Source: Clostridium sp. CM027
Lineage (GTDB): Bacteria; Bacillota; Clostridia; Clostridiales; Clostridiaceae
DNA: 64,000 bases
Assembly: GCF_024730565.1 (NCBI RefSeq)
Contig: NZ_CP077725.1
Span: forward strand, 1,364,001 to 1,428,000
Reading direction: 5' to 3'
The translations under genes and the position numbers were made by a program. Under the pieces are notes generated by a model. It was not told where the DNA came from. It did not search any database and saw nothing but the letters and a program-made list of their open reading frames with translations. Below, one piece after another: positions 1-9,469 of this stretch; position 1 is the stretch's first letter; every line of letters begins with the position of its first letter.

Positions 1-1143
1 TTTTAATCTTATTTTATCAACGGTATCATTTATCTTTTTATCTTTTTCATAATCAAAACTATCTAGTAACGAACACTGATAAAGCTCATTACTACAAAAG
101 TCTGTGATATGTATCCCCAAGTGTCTTATTGGATTACCTTTCCAAACATTATCAAATAAATAGCATGCTATTTCATATATTTTGCGAGTAGAGTCAGTTG
201 CTACATCTACTTTCTTTTGACGAGAATAAAATATTAAGTCGCTACCCCTGACGCTTATACTTATCACAGTACAACAATTGTGTGAATCTCTTAAACGCAT
301 GGAAACTGTTTCACACAAGGATAGTAATACTTTATGAGCCGTGTCTTTATCTTCCACATCAAAGGCTATTGTTGTAGAATTGCCTATACCCTTCACTTTA
401 ATATAATTGCTCTTGCGGACTTCTGAAAACTCGATGCCATTGGCGTAATTCCAAATAACTTGACCGTGACTCTTTAATTTATTCTTTAAAATATCTAAAT
501 TATAATTTGCTAATTCCCCAATAGTATTAATATTTAAATTGTGCAATTTAGGTGCTGTCGCTCTACCTACCATAAATAAATCTTCAACAGGTAATGGCCA
601 CATTTTATCTTTTATTTCATTTTGGAAAAGTGTGTGAATTCTATCTGGCTTCTTAAAATCTGAAGCTACCTTTGCAAGCAGTTTGTTATTTGATATCCCT
701 ATGTTCACTGTAAACCCAAGCTCATTCTTTATCCTCTCTTTTATAGTTTCAGCGAGTTTCAAATAGTCAGGATATAAATGTTCCATATTAGAAAAATCCA
801 AAAAACTTTCATCAACTGAAAAACGCTGAATAATTGGAGTGTATTCTAAAAATATTTGATGCATAGCCTCGCTACATTTCATATATAATGAATATCTTGG
901 AGGTACAATTATTATTCCAGGACACTTAGCCCTAGCACTATATAAAGTCTCGCCTGTGTGAATATCAAATTTTTTAGCAGGCATTGATTTAGTTAAAACA
1001 ATTCCATGCCTGCTTTCTTCATCTCCGCCTACTACAGATGGTACTGTTCTAAGATCTAACTGCTCACCTTGTTGAAGTCTATACGCAGCTTCCCATGAGA
1101 GATAGGCACTATTTGCGTCAATATGAAATATTAATTTACTCAT
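1..1143 (-). CDS. dinB: Y-family DNA polymerase (DinB/Pol IV type), 3' end outside window
   Basis: Open frame of 381 codons that runs off the left edge without a stop. It starts at the ATG complementary to 1141-1143, with AAGGAAG about 12 bases upstream; an in-frame ATG four codons earlier would abut that site. The protein opens MSKLIFHIDANSAYLSWEA, the first metal-binding Asp motif of Y-family polymerases, and carries SVDESFLD, the second catalytic motif, near residue 120. A little-finger-like region follows. These enzymes perform error-prone translesion synthesis. A LexA-type palindrome lies in its promoter, which fits SOS control. The exact subfamily (Pol IV or a UvrX-like homologue) is not settled. 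Confidence 0.88.
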   Translation of the reverse strand, partial: MSKLIFHIDANSAYLSWEAAYRLQQGEQLDLRTVPSVVGGDEESRHGIVLTKSMPAKKFDIHTGETLYSARAKCPGIIIVPPRYSLYMKCSEAMHQIFLEYTPIIQRFSVDESFLDFSNMEHLYPDYLKLAETIKERIKNELGFTVNIGISNNKLLAKVASDFKKPDRIHTLFQNEIKDKMWPLPVEDLFMVGRATAPKLHNLNINTIGELANYNLDILKNKLKSHGQVIWNYANGIEFSEVRKSNYIKVKGIGNSTTIAFDVEDKDTAHKVLLSLCETVSMRLRDSHNCCTVISISVRGSDLIFYSRQKKVDVATDSTRKIYEIACYLFDNVWKGNPIRHLGIHITDFCSNELYQCSLLDSFDYEKDKKINDTVDKIRLK

Positions 1144-1189
1144 AGTATAAATCATCTTCCTTTTTATTAATCTTAATTTACTCATATTA

Positions 1190-1201
1190 GAACATCAGTT
1201 C
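1190..1201 (-). promoter_or_regulatory. LexA (SOS) box upstream of the Y-family polymerase
   Basis: GAACATCAGTTC is GAAC-N4-GTTC, the core of the Gram-positive LexA operator. On the minus strand it lies just downstream of a TATAAT-like -10 (complement near 1213-1220) and about 47 bases before the polymerase start, where a repressor would block transcription. The match is read directly; regulation is inferred. Confidence 0.7.
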
Positions 1202-1487
1202 GTTATATTTATTATATACTACTTGCTTACTTTTTAAAAGCAAATTTGGGGTAGCATACGCAAAAATATTATTTCGTAGTTAATGAAAATTTCAGATTAT
1301 TTTTATAATCTCAAGTTTTTATGTAACCATTTAATATTTGGTTAAAATCATACATTCTTTTTAATATCCAATTTACGGTAATAATAGTATAATTAAATAA
1401 TTGTATTTGTCGCAACAGTCGATTATTGTGAAGTAAACATTATTTATATAACGCGTGGATAAATCCGAATTGTTGGGAGAGATGTAC

Positions 1488-1904
1488 ATGAATATTTTAG
1501 TAAGTGCCTGTGTAATAGGCCAAAACTGCAAATATAATGGCGGAAATAATTTGAATAGAAGTGTAGTTGAATTTATACAAAGACATACTGTGATTGAAAT
1601 ATGTCCTGAACTGCTGACAGGTATGAAATGCCCAAGGGCATGTGCTGAGATAGTAAACGGCATTGTAATGTCTGAGAATGGTGAGAATGTAGATGCAGAA
1701 TATCGCAAAGGAGTAGAACTTGCAATGGAGAAAATTAAGGGACAAAAGATAGATTTAGCAATATTACAGTCAAGAAGTCCTACTTGTGGTGTAAATACTA
1801 TCTATGATGGGTCTTTTAGTGGTACTTTAATTGAGGGGCATGGTTTATTTACTGAAGCCATCATTGAAAAAGGTATTAGGGTAGTAGACTCCGAAAATTT
1901 TTAA
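1488..1904 (+). CDS. DUF523 (YbbK-like) protein
   Basis: 138 residues. I start it at ATG 1488, six bases after GGGAGAG, rather than at an in-frame GTG at 1455 without a ribosome site. It opens MNILVSACVIGQNCKYNGG and contains SRSPTCG and YDGSFSGTLIEG, the conserved cysteine-bearing blocks of DUF523. The paired cysteines (SAC, NCKY, CPE, CPRAC, PTCG) suggest metal or cluster binding, but no function is established for the family. Monocistronic, with no close partner. Confidence 0.85.
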   Translation: MNILVSACVIGQNCKYNGGNNLNRSVVEFIQRHTVIEICPELLTGMKCPRACAEIVNGIVMSENGENVDAEYRKGVELAMEKIKGQKIDLAILQSRSPTCGVNTIYDGSFSGTLIEGHGLFTEAIIEKGIRVVDSENF

Positions 1905-2183
1905 GTTTACTCAATTCGTAAGTTACTACTTATCGAAATGATACAGGTTATGAGCACAACCTTAGCTAACAATTTGTTTTTATTCATTTAATATTCCCCC
2001 TATTGGATATGTTGCATTCGCATTATAACATACATAAATTAAAAATTATGCCGAAATATAGCTAGTGTTTATAAAAATAGGGTATTTGTGACAACTTGCA
2101 TAACTCAATGGTACAATATTCCTATGAGTTGCGTCAGATTAATAAAAAATTATGTACCAAATAAGATTTTAATGGAGGGTAAA

Positions 2184-2624
2184 ATGATAAATGCTAATGA
2201 ATCCAAAGAAGTATTAATTAATATGTTAAGTGAATCAAATTTTGATTTTAATAATCCAAATTCTAAATTGGCATTGGAAATTTTTAAAAAGTTTTTTAGT
2301 ATCAAAGTTGATTGTGCTGATGATGGTCTGTTGTTTCAATGTGGAGTAGAAGAAGTTAAAGGTGAAGCCTTATTTTATTCGGAGTTTGTTAGACAATTTA
2401 CTTTTGAGTTAGATGATGGAGAATATAACGGTATGGAGCAATTAAGACTTACAATATACTTTAAACCCAATGCTAAATTACAAGGGTTAGATACAAATTT
2501 ATGGGAATACGACTGCAACTCTGTAGAAGAATTTTTTAACAAAGTTGAAAATATGGATAATTTTAAAATACCTTTTGAGAAATATGTACCATTGAAATGT
2601 GAAGTTGAACAGAGCGGAGTTTAA
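2184..2624 (+). CDS. hypothetical protein
   Basis: 146 residues from ATG 2184, five bases after GGAGGG; an upstream in-frame extension to 2088 has no ribosome site. The protein is acidic, without signal peptide or membrane segment, and is predicted mixed alpha/beta. I do not recognise a family. It has its own ribosome site and sits alone between a DUF523 gene and a tiny membrane peptide. Confidence 0.6.
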   Translation: MINANESKEVLINMLSESNFDFNNPNSKLALEIFKKFFSIKVDCADDGLLFQCGVEEVKGEALFYSEFVRQFTFELDDGEYNGMEQLRLTIYFKPNAKLQGLDTNLWEYDCNSVEEFFNKVENMDNFKIPFEKYVPLKCEVEQSGV

Positions 2625-2770
2625 GTACTAATTATTTAATATCAGAAGGTCAAGGCATATTTAATATAAAAGCAAAGGATAGATTGGAGTTTAATACTTT
2701 AATGGTATAATTTTTCTACGGATTAAGTCGCAACTCTAATCTATTATGAAGAAAGTAGGGTTACAAATTT

Positions 2771-2851
2771 ATGTTATATAATATAGTAGGAGCAATTTTT
2801 ACTATTCTAGCAATTGGGGGAGGAATTTATACCTTAAATAATAAAAACTAA
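2771..2851 (+). CDS. possible 26-residue membrane peptide
   Basis: ATG at 2771 to TAA at 2849-2851 encodes a peptide beginning MLYNIVGAIFTILAIGGG and ending TLNNKN: one hydrophobic helix with a short polar tail. GAAAGTAGGG precedes it by about 10 bases, a passable ribosome site. It could be a small membrane protein or a chance frame. Confidence 0.35.
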   Translation: MLYNIVGAIFTILAIGGGIYTLNNKN

Positions 2852-2938
2852 CGCCTTTTTATCAGCGTCAGTCATATCAGAACATATAGGTTTATCTTTA
2901 TTACTTTGCTTAGCTAATACTCATTGCTCATATTATTA

Positions 2939-3775
2939 CTAACTCCATATATCAGCCTCTTTACTTTTTGAGCGATTAATTGTTGAAAAATCCACCCTTG
3001 AGAAAACATAGGTTGATAATAGTAAAAACACGATCCCAAAAATGATTACAATCGCCATGCTAATAAGAGGCGTAATTACAAAATCCCCTATTTTAAAAGC
3101 AAGCTGTTCCGCAACCATTTGATCGGTTGTTAAAGACGTCTTTTCCAGTATTATAGTTCTAAAAAATGCTGTTGTATATGTCATTGGATTGAGATAAGCA
3201 ACATATTGCATTGTTTTTGGTAACATTGAAAGCGGAATATATGCGCCACAAAGGAATGTCATCGGCATTGTTATCGCCGTTATTACAATTTGAAAAGTTT
3301 GTGAATTTTTAACCAGAGCTGCTAAAAACAATCCTAACCCCGAAAACACAAGTCCAACAACAATCATCACGCAGATTACCGCAAATGGTGTTATCCAGGA
3401 TGTGAATTTAAGCCCTATAAAATAACCAATCATTAGAATAATAATACCCTGCATGGTTGCTATTGTTGCTGCTGATAATAGCTGACCGGCGGCAATCTGA
3501 ATTCTTTTAACAGGACTTACTAGCACCTCCTTCATAAATCCCGAAACAATATCTTCAATTGTACTGGTCGCAATAGTAAGGGAAGTTTGAAAGACGGTCG
3601 TTATTACAATACCTGCGAGCATATAGTTTACTGGATTTTGAATATTGTCATTTTTAAATATCGAACTAAACACATATAAAAAGAAGAATGGCATGATAAT
3701 CGTGAAAACAAGCTGAACACGATTGCGAACAAAAATTTTAATGTTTCTAAACCATAAAGCTAATATAATATCCAT
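2939..3775 (-). CDS. ABC-2 type transporter permease
   Basis: 278 residues with about six hydrophobic segments, the usual size for DrrB-like ABC-2 permeases. The block LNPMTYTTAFFRTIILE near residue 195 is the family's signature loop. It begins 7 bases after the stop of the ATPase gene, so the two form an operon and probably a complete exporter (two ATPases, two permeases). The substrate cannot be told; the family exports drugs, polyketides, lipids or peptides. Confidence 0.9.
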   Translation of the reverse strand: MDIILALWFRNIKIFVRNRVQLVFTIIMPFFFLYVFSSIFKNDNIQNPVNYMLAGIVITTVFQTSLTIATSTIEDIVSGFMKEVLVSPVKRIQIAAGQLLSAATIATMQGIIILMIGYFIGLKFTSWITPFAVICVMIVVGLVFSGLGLFLAALVKNSQTFQIVITAITMPMTFLCGAYIPLSMLPKTMQYVAYLNPMTYTTAFFRTIILEKTSLTTDQMVAEQLAFKIGDFVITPLISMAIVIIFGIVFLLLSTYVFSRVDFSTINRSKSKEADIWS

Positions 3776-3782
3776 AAATTTC

Positions 3783-4697
3783 TCACTTCCTTATATCTTT
3801 TCCGGTAATTTCTAAGAATACATCATTCAATGTGCCTTTTTTAATTTCCAAATCCGTTATCGACTCTTTCTGCTGACTTAATAACTCCATCAATTTGGGT
3901 ATACTATTAACTTCAATCGAATAATAACCAGTTTTTTTCATGTATTTAAACCCCGCAGTGTCTAGCAGTGCCTCAAGACCTTGCTCGTCACTAGTTGTAA
4001 TATTTGCTTTATCCTTTGTATATTGCTGTTTCAAACGATACGGAGTGTCCATTGCAACTATTTTACCACCATCCATAATGGCAACTTTGCTGCAAATTTC
4101 GGCCTCATCCATGTAATGCGTAGTTAAAAAAATAGTAATATTCTTCTCCTTTTGAAGCTTTACAATATAATTCCATATATGAGCCCTTGTTTGAGGGTCA
4201 AGACCTGTGGTTGGTTCATCTAAGAACAATACTTTTGGGTAGTGTAGTAGCGATCTGGCTATTTCCACACGACGTTTCATCCCGCCGGACAGACTGCTTA
4301 CCATTGCTTTTTTCCACTCCAGTAAATCCACTAAATTTAAAACAAATTGGATACGCTCTGTGACTTCACTTTTGGGTATACCATAAAAATGACAATGCAT
4401 AATTAAATTTTCAAGAACGGTCATTTTATTATCCAATGTCGTTTCCTGAAAAACAACCCCAATAACACTTCTAACATCATCCTTTTCATGCGAAACGTCT
4501 TTTCCGTCAATAGTCAGGGTTCCTGATGTCTTATCAAATATGGTACACAGAGTATTGATGGTTGTGCTTTTACCTGCTCCATTTGGACCTAAAAACGCAA
4601 AAATGCTTCCCTCTTCTACCTCGAATGAAACATTGTCGACTGCTGTGAATTTATCATATTTCTTTACAAAATCCTTAACTTCTATTATGTTTCTCAT
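3783..4697 (-). CDS. ABC transporter ATP-binding protein (DrrA-like)
   Basis: 304 residues. Walker A GPNGAGKST near residue 38, signature LSGGMKRR near 140, Walker B VLFLDEPTTGLDP near 160, then the H-loop in TTHYMDEAE. The C-terminal extension of about 80 residues after the ATPase core is typical of DrrA-type exporters. It powers the permease encoded directly downstream. The start has GGAGTG upstream. Confidence 0.92.
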   Translation of the reverse strand: MRNIIEVKDFVKKYDKFTAVDNVSFEVEEGSIFAFLGPNGAGKSTTINTLCTIFDKTSGTLTIDGKDVSHEKDDVRSVIGVVFQETTLDNKMTVLENLIMHCHFYGIPKSEVTERIQFVLNLVDLLEWKKAMVSSLSGGMKRRVEIARSLLHYPKVLFLDEPTTGLDPQTRAHIWNYIVKLQKEKNITIFLTTHYMDEAEICSKVAIMDGGKIVAMDTPYRLKQQYTKDKANITTSDEQGLEALLDTAGFKYMKKTGYYSIEVNSIPKLMELLSQQKESITDLEIKKGTLNDVFLEITGKDIRK

Positions 4698-5148
4698 GGT
4701 ATCACTCCTATCAACTGAATAATTACAACGCTAACATAACGAGCAGATACACAATGCTCGAAGCGAAATTTGCTTCGCTTACATGATCTGCTTTCCTATG
4801 TGAAATTATACCGATAATTCGCCTAAATACAACTTATTTTATAAGACGTATGGCCCTTACATATTTCCATGTGGATATATCATATTCACTCACCTCATAT
4901 TTTTAAAACATAAATAATTTTTACTCTTAAAGTATATCATAGACACTATATTATTCAACCTCTAAAATCTCCTATAAATTCTATCCCACTTTTCTGCTCC
5001 AAAATTTTGCCCTACAAAAGACAGTCCTTTAATTTTTTATTTAGTGAAAAAATGTTATAATTATAGAGAAAGAATAAATGAAATGTTCGTTTAGAGCATA
5101 CCCTTACGTAGGGTTATTTGTTTTTAGATTAAATTGGAGGTAATACAC
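4698..5148. other. intergenic region between divergent genes, with inverted repeats
   Basis: No gene seen. It holds an inverted repeat, AGCAGAT at 4742-4748 with ATCTGCT at 4785-4791, enclosing a smaller GCGAA/TTCGC hairpin. It would lie in the 5' leader of the ABC operon and could be an operator or attenuator. Near the pentapeptide gene there is a TATAAT at about 5053 and a short dyad ACCCT/AGGGT at 5100-5114. Confidence 0.45.
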
Positions 5149-5802
5149 ATGGAAAACACTAAACTAAAAACGAAGATTTTAAGACCTACCTTTGATAGCG
5201 ATTTAGATATCCTAGAGTTATCTAAAGAAAACATAGTGGATGAAGCTATATTTTCTTATGGAAAAATTAGTGATTGCTCTTTAGAAAACCATAAAGCAGA
5301 CATGGTAAATTTTAAACAAGTTATATTTAAAAAAGTTATTTTTAATAAAATAGCTTTTAGACGTATAGAACTTATGGATGTGAGATTTGAAAATTGTGAT
5401 TTATCAAATGTAGATTTTAATGAGGCTTCGTTACATAGAGTAGAATTTGTAAATTGTAAGATTATTGGTATTAATTTAAATGAAGCTACCTTGAGAAATG
5501 TGATTTTTGAAAATTGTAACGGTCAATTTGCTTTTTTTAGTTATTCTAATTGTAAACAAGTCGCCTTCCTTCAATGTCAATTACGCTCTTCCGATTTTCA
5601 AAATTCAAAATTTTTAAAAGTTGAATTTCAAGAGTCTAATCTACTCCAGGCTCAATTTAATTTTACAAGTCTTAAAGGAATAGATTTTACCAGTTGCAAT
5701 CTTGAAGGTATAGGAGTAAACATTGCTGATGTTAAGGGCGCAATAGTTACCACTATGCAAGCCGTTTCTATATCGAGCATACTAGGTCTCATTGTTAAAT
5801 AA
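5149..5802 (+). CDS. pentapeptide-repeat protein
   Basis: 217 residues from ATG 5149, eight bases after GGAGG; a TTG at 5134 overlaps that site and is not the start. From about residue 35 to 195 the sequence follows the A(D/N)LxF pentapeptide pattern, for example LSNVDFNEASLHRVEF, which folds as a right-handed beta helix. Length and single-domain layout resemble Qnr/MfpA-type gyrase-protecting proteins, but that role is inference. Monocistronic, closed by a strong terminator. Confidence 0.85.
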   Translation: MENTKLKTKILRPTFDSDLDILELSKENIVDEAIFSYGKISDCSLENHKADMVNFKQVIFKKVIFNKIAFRRIELMDVRFENCDLSNVDFNEASLHRVEFVNCKIIGINLNEATLRNVIFENCNGQFAFFSYSNCKQVAFLQCQLRSSDFQNSKFLKVEFQESNLLQAQFNFTSLKGIDFTSCNLEGIGVNIADVKGAIVTTMQAVSISSILGLIVK

Positions 5803-5827
5803 TCACCTTTATTTATCGAGTGCATGC

Positions 5828-5859
5828 AAAAGGGATTTCCATATTTAGAAATCCCTTTT
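5828..5859. terminator. bidirectional rho-independent terminator
   Basis: Twelve-base-pair stem AAAAGGGATTTC / GAAATCCCTTTT with an 8-base loop. The arms supply T runs in both directions, so it serves the pentapeptide gene (+) and the phospholipase gene (-). Confidence 0.85.
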
Positions 5860-5930
5860 ATATGATGTTTTTTTGAAAAAATTATTTTCAACTTTTATAA
5901 AATACTAAATACATAGCATTTCTATCACTC

Positions 5931-7124
5931 TTATTTCAAACTAAAAGGCATCGTATATTTAACATTTCCGCTTAACACTGGAGTAATATTTAAATCTTGT
6001 CTTACCTCTCCGCAAATGATTACCTTTATATTTTCAGGCTTCCAATCATCTCCCGGAGCGGTATATATAGCTTTTCTTAACCATGTATTTGTAATAGTAT
6101 CTGCATTAATAGTTTTAGGTAAAGTCAAATTATAGCTGTCTGTTTGATTTCTTTTAAAATCATTCCCCGGATTGTCCAAGGGCAATTCAAATTTTTGCCC
6201 ATCCTGTGTTTCAATGCCAAAGTAAACATAATCGTCTGTACTTGCATAATCAAAGTCTGCTGTTTTAATAACAACTTGTAATTGATTAAAGTTAAGTGAT
6301 GCTGCTGGTACAGTATTCGCCGCTTCATTTATAAACCTATATAGGAACATTGCTATACTTTTTTGAGAATTTGGTAGTGCTTCTCCTAGCGAATAATCCC
6401 AATCTGCATATGAGTTAGACATAGTAGATTTTGAAAAATATAATGATTTTGAAAGCTTTCCCCAGTAAGTATTGTTTTTTGTAATCCAATTTGAAAAATC
6501 AGCCGTTGTAATAACGTTTGCATATACTGGCTCCTTAGTTGTTCCATTCATTGTATTAAGAAGGTATTTCCCTATGTTATTATCAGCATATGTCTCATAT
6601 TTGACATGTCCTGCGCTATCTACCGCCGTTATATTCGCAGCATGATAAGGGCAGTTGATATCTTCTAAGTAGTGAATAGCTTGTCCAAGTAGATTTGAAG
6701 CATTTTGGTAATTCCCCTTTTTCCATTCATTTAAAGCCAATGCTGAAAATTTTCTACTTTGACTGTCTGCTGTTTCTGTAACCGTATAACTAGTATACCA
6801 TGGCGCCGTATGAGTAAAATTATATCCTGTATCTGGATCCCAGAAGTGGTCTTGATACAAATCATATCCATTTGGATCAAAATCTGGGTAAGTAGACCCA
6901 ACTTTCAAGTCATTAATATATTGATTTAAAAGTTCTACATTTTCTTTTACTTTCTGTGGTTCACCTGGATCTAAGTCGTTATTTAACATTTCCATTGCTT
7001 GATCCGTAATCACTGCATGAGTTCCTGTTCCATCCTTATTACCATTCCAACCGTAAGCTGTACCTGTCATAAAAAATGTTGCAACTGTAAAGATTAATAT
7101 AATCAAAGGTTTTGTTTTCTTCAT
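5931..7124 (-). CDS. plc: zinc-dependent phospholipase C (alpha-toxin family), secreted
   Basis: 397 residues, nearly the same length as Clostridium perfringens alpha-toxin. A 25-residue signal peptide ends at AYG; the mature protein starts with Trp. In mature numbering all the zinc ligands I know for alpha-toxin are present: W1, H11, D56, H68, H126, D130, H136, H148 and E152 (blocks GTGTH, STYPDFD, YQDHFWDPD, SAGHVKYE). A C-terminal PLAT/C2-like domain from about residue 275, with the calcium-binding TDDYVYFGI and DNPGNDF stretches, is intact, so toxicity-type membrane binding is possible. GGGGGA precedes the ATG. The AgrC/AgrA-type pair lies immediately upstream. Confidence 0.95.
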   Translation of the reverse strand: MKKTKPLIILIFTVATFFMTGTAYGWNGNKDGTGTHAVITDQAMEMLNNDLDPGEPQKVKENVELLNQYINDLKVGSTYPDFDPNGYDLYQDHFWDPDTGYNFTHTAPWYTSYTVTETADSQSRKFSALALNEWKKGNYQNASNLLGQAIHYLEDINCPYHAANITAVDSAGHVKYETYADNNIGKYLLNTMNGTTKEPVYANVITTADFSNWITKNNTYWGKLSKSLYFSKSTMSNSYADWDYSLGEALPNSQKSIAMFLYRFINEAANTVPAASLNFNQLQVVIKTADFDYASTDDYVYFGIETQDGQKFELPLDNPGNDFKRNQTDSYNLTLPKTINADTITNTWLRKAIYTAPGDDWKPENIKVIICGEVRQDLNITPVLSGNVKYTMPFSLK

Positions 7125-7360
7125 AATTACATTTCCCCCTTTTCTACTTTCATTATTTTTATAAGTAAATCTACTAAATTATCTTTGATTTACATATTTT
7201 CTTTTGGAAAGTTTAATAAATTGTTTGATTTGAAATTAAATATTGCCTCTTTTATTACAATTATACATATTTATGTAAAGGTTTAAATAGAGTTTGCATG
7301 ATTGGTTGTTGAAATGTCATAATCGAATATTTCTTTGTAAATTTATGGGTAATCTGTCTG

Positions 7361-8653
7361 TCATTTTATTAATAGGGCAATATTCAGTATAAATAAATTT
7401 TCTTCTTCTTCTATTTGTATTAAACCATCATATTTGTTTACTATGTAATTTATATTTTCAAGTCCGAACCCATGGTTTTCCTTATCGGGATGTGTTGTTT
7501 TATGTTCCCCTGTCCCCTCCTGTGTTGCTTTGTTTGTGCTATTGGTAATTTTAATGATTAGATGTACTTTTTCTATATACATTTTGATTCGAATAAACTT
7601 ATTTCCATTTGCTATATTTTCACAAGCTTCTATGGCATTATCTAGTGCATTTCCTAAAAGTATAGAGATATTCACAGGATCTATTTTAATACTTTTAGGT
7701 AAATTTATCTCTATATACAATTCAATTTTTCTTTCTTTTGCGATAGATAACTTGAAATTTAACAGCGCTGCAATAATAGGAATATCTATATTTAGAATAG
7801 TATTAATTTCTGATGTTTGATTTGCTAGTTTTTCAGAATATTCTTTTGCGACATTTATTTCTCCTGTCTTTAAAAGCCCGTAGATACAACTGATATGGTT
7901 GTTAAAGTCATGTCTCTGTGCTCTTAATGTATGAATTAACTCTTGTATATTGTTCATATAAAAGATCTGCTTTTTATATTCTATTTCTTGTAGAGACCAT
8001 TCTACCTCTTTTTTTGAATAGATTAAAATTTGCTGGATAATTTTCATGATAACAAAACTGAAAAGTATTATACAGAGGGTAATGAATCCTATAAAAAAAT
8101 TAGTTTTAAAAAAAGATTTCCCCTCATATATATTAAAAAAAATAGAATTGAAAAATATATTTATCATTAAAACAATAGTAATTTGGTAAATAAGAATTTT
8201 TCTAATATAAGAAGTACTCACTTTAAATTGTATAAAAAATAACATGACTATTCGGGTGGTCACTGCACTGATTACTCTATAAATGTTTTTTTGCACAAGA
8301 AGACCTGGAGAAACATGAAATACCATACTTGTAATAATAACACCGAGAAAATCAAAGGTTGCCAGACATCCCATAAACAGAATCATTACAAAAAATAGAT
8401 TTCTTAAGTTGCAATTAAGGGTTATAAAATAAATTACAATAGTAACACATAAAATAAGGATAACCCCTAAAAAGTTTGCATGTCCTAACCCTTTATTTAT
8501 AAGTTGAAGAAGGATGCTTTGAAATAGAATAATGAAAACAACCGTATACTTATTTTTAATTTTTTTTTGAAAAACTAGAGTAAGAAAAAAATACAATATG
8601 TAATATTCTAATAGATTAATTGAGAATTCATAAGCTCCCCATAAAAAGCACAT
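7361..8653 (-). CDS. AgrC-type sensor histidine kinase (GHKL ATPase)
   Basis: 430 residues, starting at ATG 8653 after GGAGG; a GTG at 8662 overlaps that site. The N-terminal 210 residues contain about six membrane helices with few polar loops, as in peptide-sensing AgrC/ComD kinases. LRAQRHDFNNH near residue 248 is the phospho-acceptor motif of this family, followed by a GHKL ATPase domain with GNALDNAIEAC (N box) and HGFGLENI (G box). Partner of the LytTR regulator gene 12 bases upstream. No agrB or agrD is seen nearby, so the signal is unknown. Confidence 0.88.
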   Translation of the reverse strand: MCFLWGAYEFSINLLEYYILYFFLTLVFQKKIKNKYTVVFIILFQSILLQLINKGLGHANFLGVILILCVTIVIYFITLNCNLRNLFFVMILFMGCLATFDFLGVIITSMVFHVSPGLLVQKNIYRVISAVTTRIVMLFFIQFKVSTSYIRKILIYQITIVLMINIFFNSIFFNIYEGKSFFKTNFFIGFITLCIILFSFVIMKIIQQILIYSKKEVEWSLQEIEYKKQIFYMNNIQELIHTLRAQRHDFNNHISCIYGLLKTGEINVAKEYSEKLANQTSEINTILNIDIPIIAALLNFKLSIAKERKIELYIEINLPKSIKIDPVNISILLGNALDNAIEACENIANGNKFIRIKMYIEKVHLIIKITNSTNKATQEGTGEHKTTHPDKENHGFGLENINYIVNKYDGLIQIEEEENLFILNIALLIK

Positions 8654-8665
8654 GCATCCCACCTC

Positions 8666-9388
8666 CTAACGGAATAAATTATGACAGGAAATTCTCCTAA
8701 CTTCATTCACGCATGCTCTGCTTACAGGAACATATAGATTTATTTTCTCCACACAAATTTGTTGATTTTTGTAAAATGAAATTTTCTTATTATTTACAAT
8801 AAATCCTTGATGACATTGGGTAAAACAGGTCATATCTAAATGATCCTTTAAGTTCTTAAAACTTTCATTAAATTCTAAATTTTTTCCCTTGCACACAGCA
8901 ATGATTTTCCTCAAATGTTTTTCAAAATAGTAGATGGAATCGTATTTAATGTTGTAGATACCTTCTTTAGTTTTGATAGTTAGGTCTTTTTCCTCTTCTG
9001 CATAAGGATAGGTACTTTTCAGCTTTTCGGATATTTCTTGAAATAAATTTTTAAATCTCTCCTCCGTAATCGGTTTGATAATGTAGTCAAAAGCCTTTAT
9101 GCCAAAAGCATGCAATGCATAATCTTTAAATCCTGTAATAAATATAATGATTGCATTTTTATTAAGTTCTCTAATTTTTTTTCCTATTTCCAGTCCATTC
9201 ATTCCTTTCATTTGGATATCTAAAAAGCAAATGTGTGCAGGCTTGTATTGTATTTGGGAAAGTAATTGTTCACCACTGTTAGAACAAATGATATGAAATT
9301 TTTTTTCTTTGTTGAATGATTCCATATATTTTTCAATAACTCTTACTTGAACAGGTTCATCATCACAGATTGCAATTGTATATTTCAT
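8666..9388 (-). CDS. LytTR-family response regulator (AgrA/VirR type)
   Basis: 240 residues from ATG 9388, after AAGGAG. The receiver domain has the acidic pocket CDDEP near residue 8, phospho-acceptor Asp in FLDIQMKGMNG near 55, and the conserved Lys in DYIIKPI. The C-terminal 100 residues form a LytTR DNA-binding domain (KTKEGIYNIKYDSIYYFE and onward). First gene of the pair with the kinase. Agr and VirR/VirS systems control toxins in Gram-positives; control of the neighbouring phospholipase is a reasonable but untested inference. Confidence 0.9.
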   Translation of the reverse strand: MKYTIAICDDEPVQVRVIEKYMESFNKEKKFHIICSNSGEQLLSQIQYKPAHICFLDIQMKGMNGLEIGKKIRELNKNAIIIFITGFKDYALHAFGIKAFDYIIKPITEERFKNLFQEISEKLKSTYPYAEEEKDLTIKTKEGIYNIKYDSIYYFEKHLRKIIAVCKGKNLEFNESFKNLKDHLDMTCFTQCHQGFIVNNKKISFYKNQQICVEKINLYVPVSRACVNEVRRISCHNLFR

Positions 9389-9469
9389 AAAAATCAACTC
9401 CTTTTATACGTTACCATACAATGTAACATCGTACTTGTTATTAGGTTTCCCGCTGGTTCCTATTGAATA

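Noticed and set aside
1455-1487. GTG start for the DUF523 gene
   Set aside because: No ribosome site; ATG 1488 has GGGAGAG six bases upstream and matches the family N-terminus.
7125-7360. VirR or AgrA binding boxes upstream of plc
   Set aside because: I found no pair of sites close enough to the known consensus to report.
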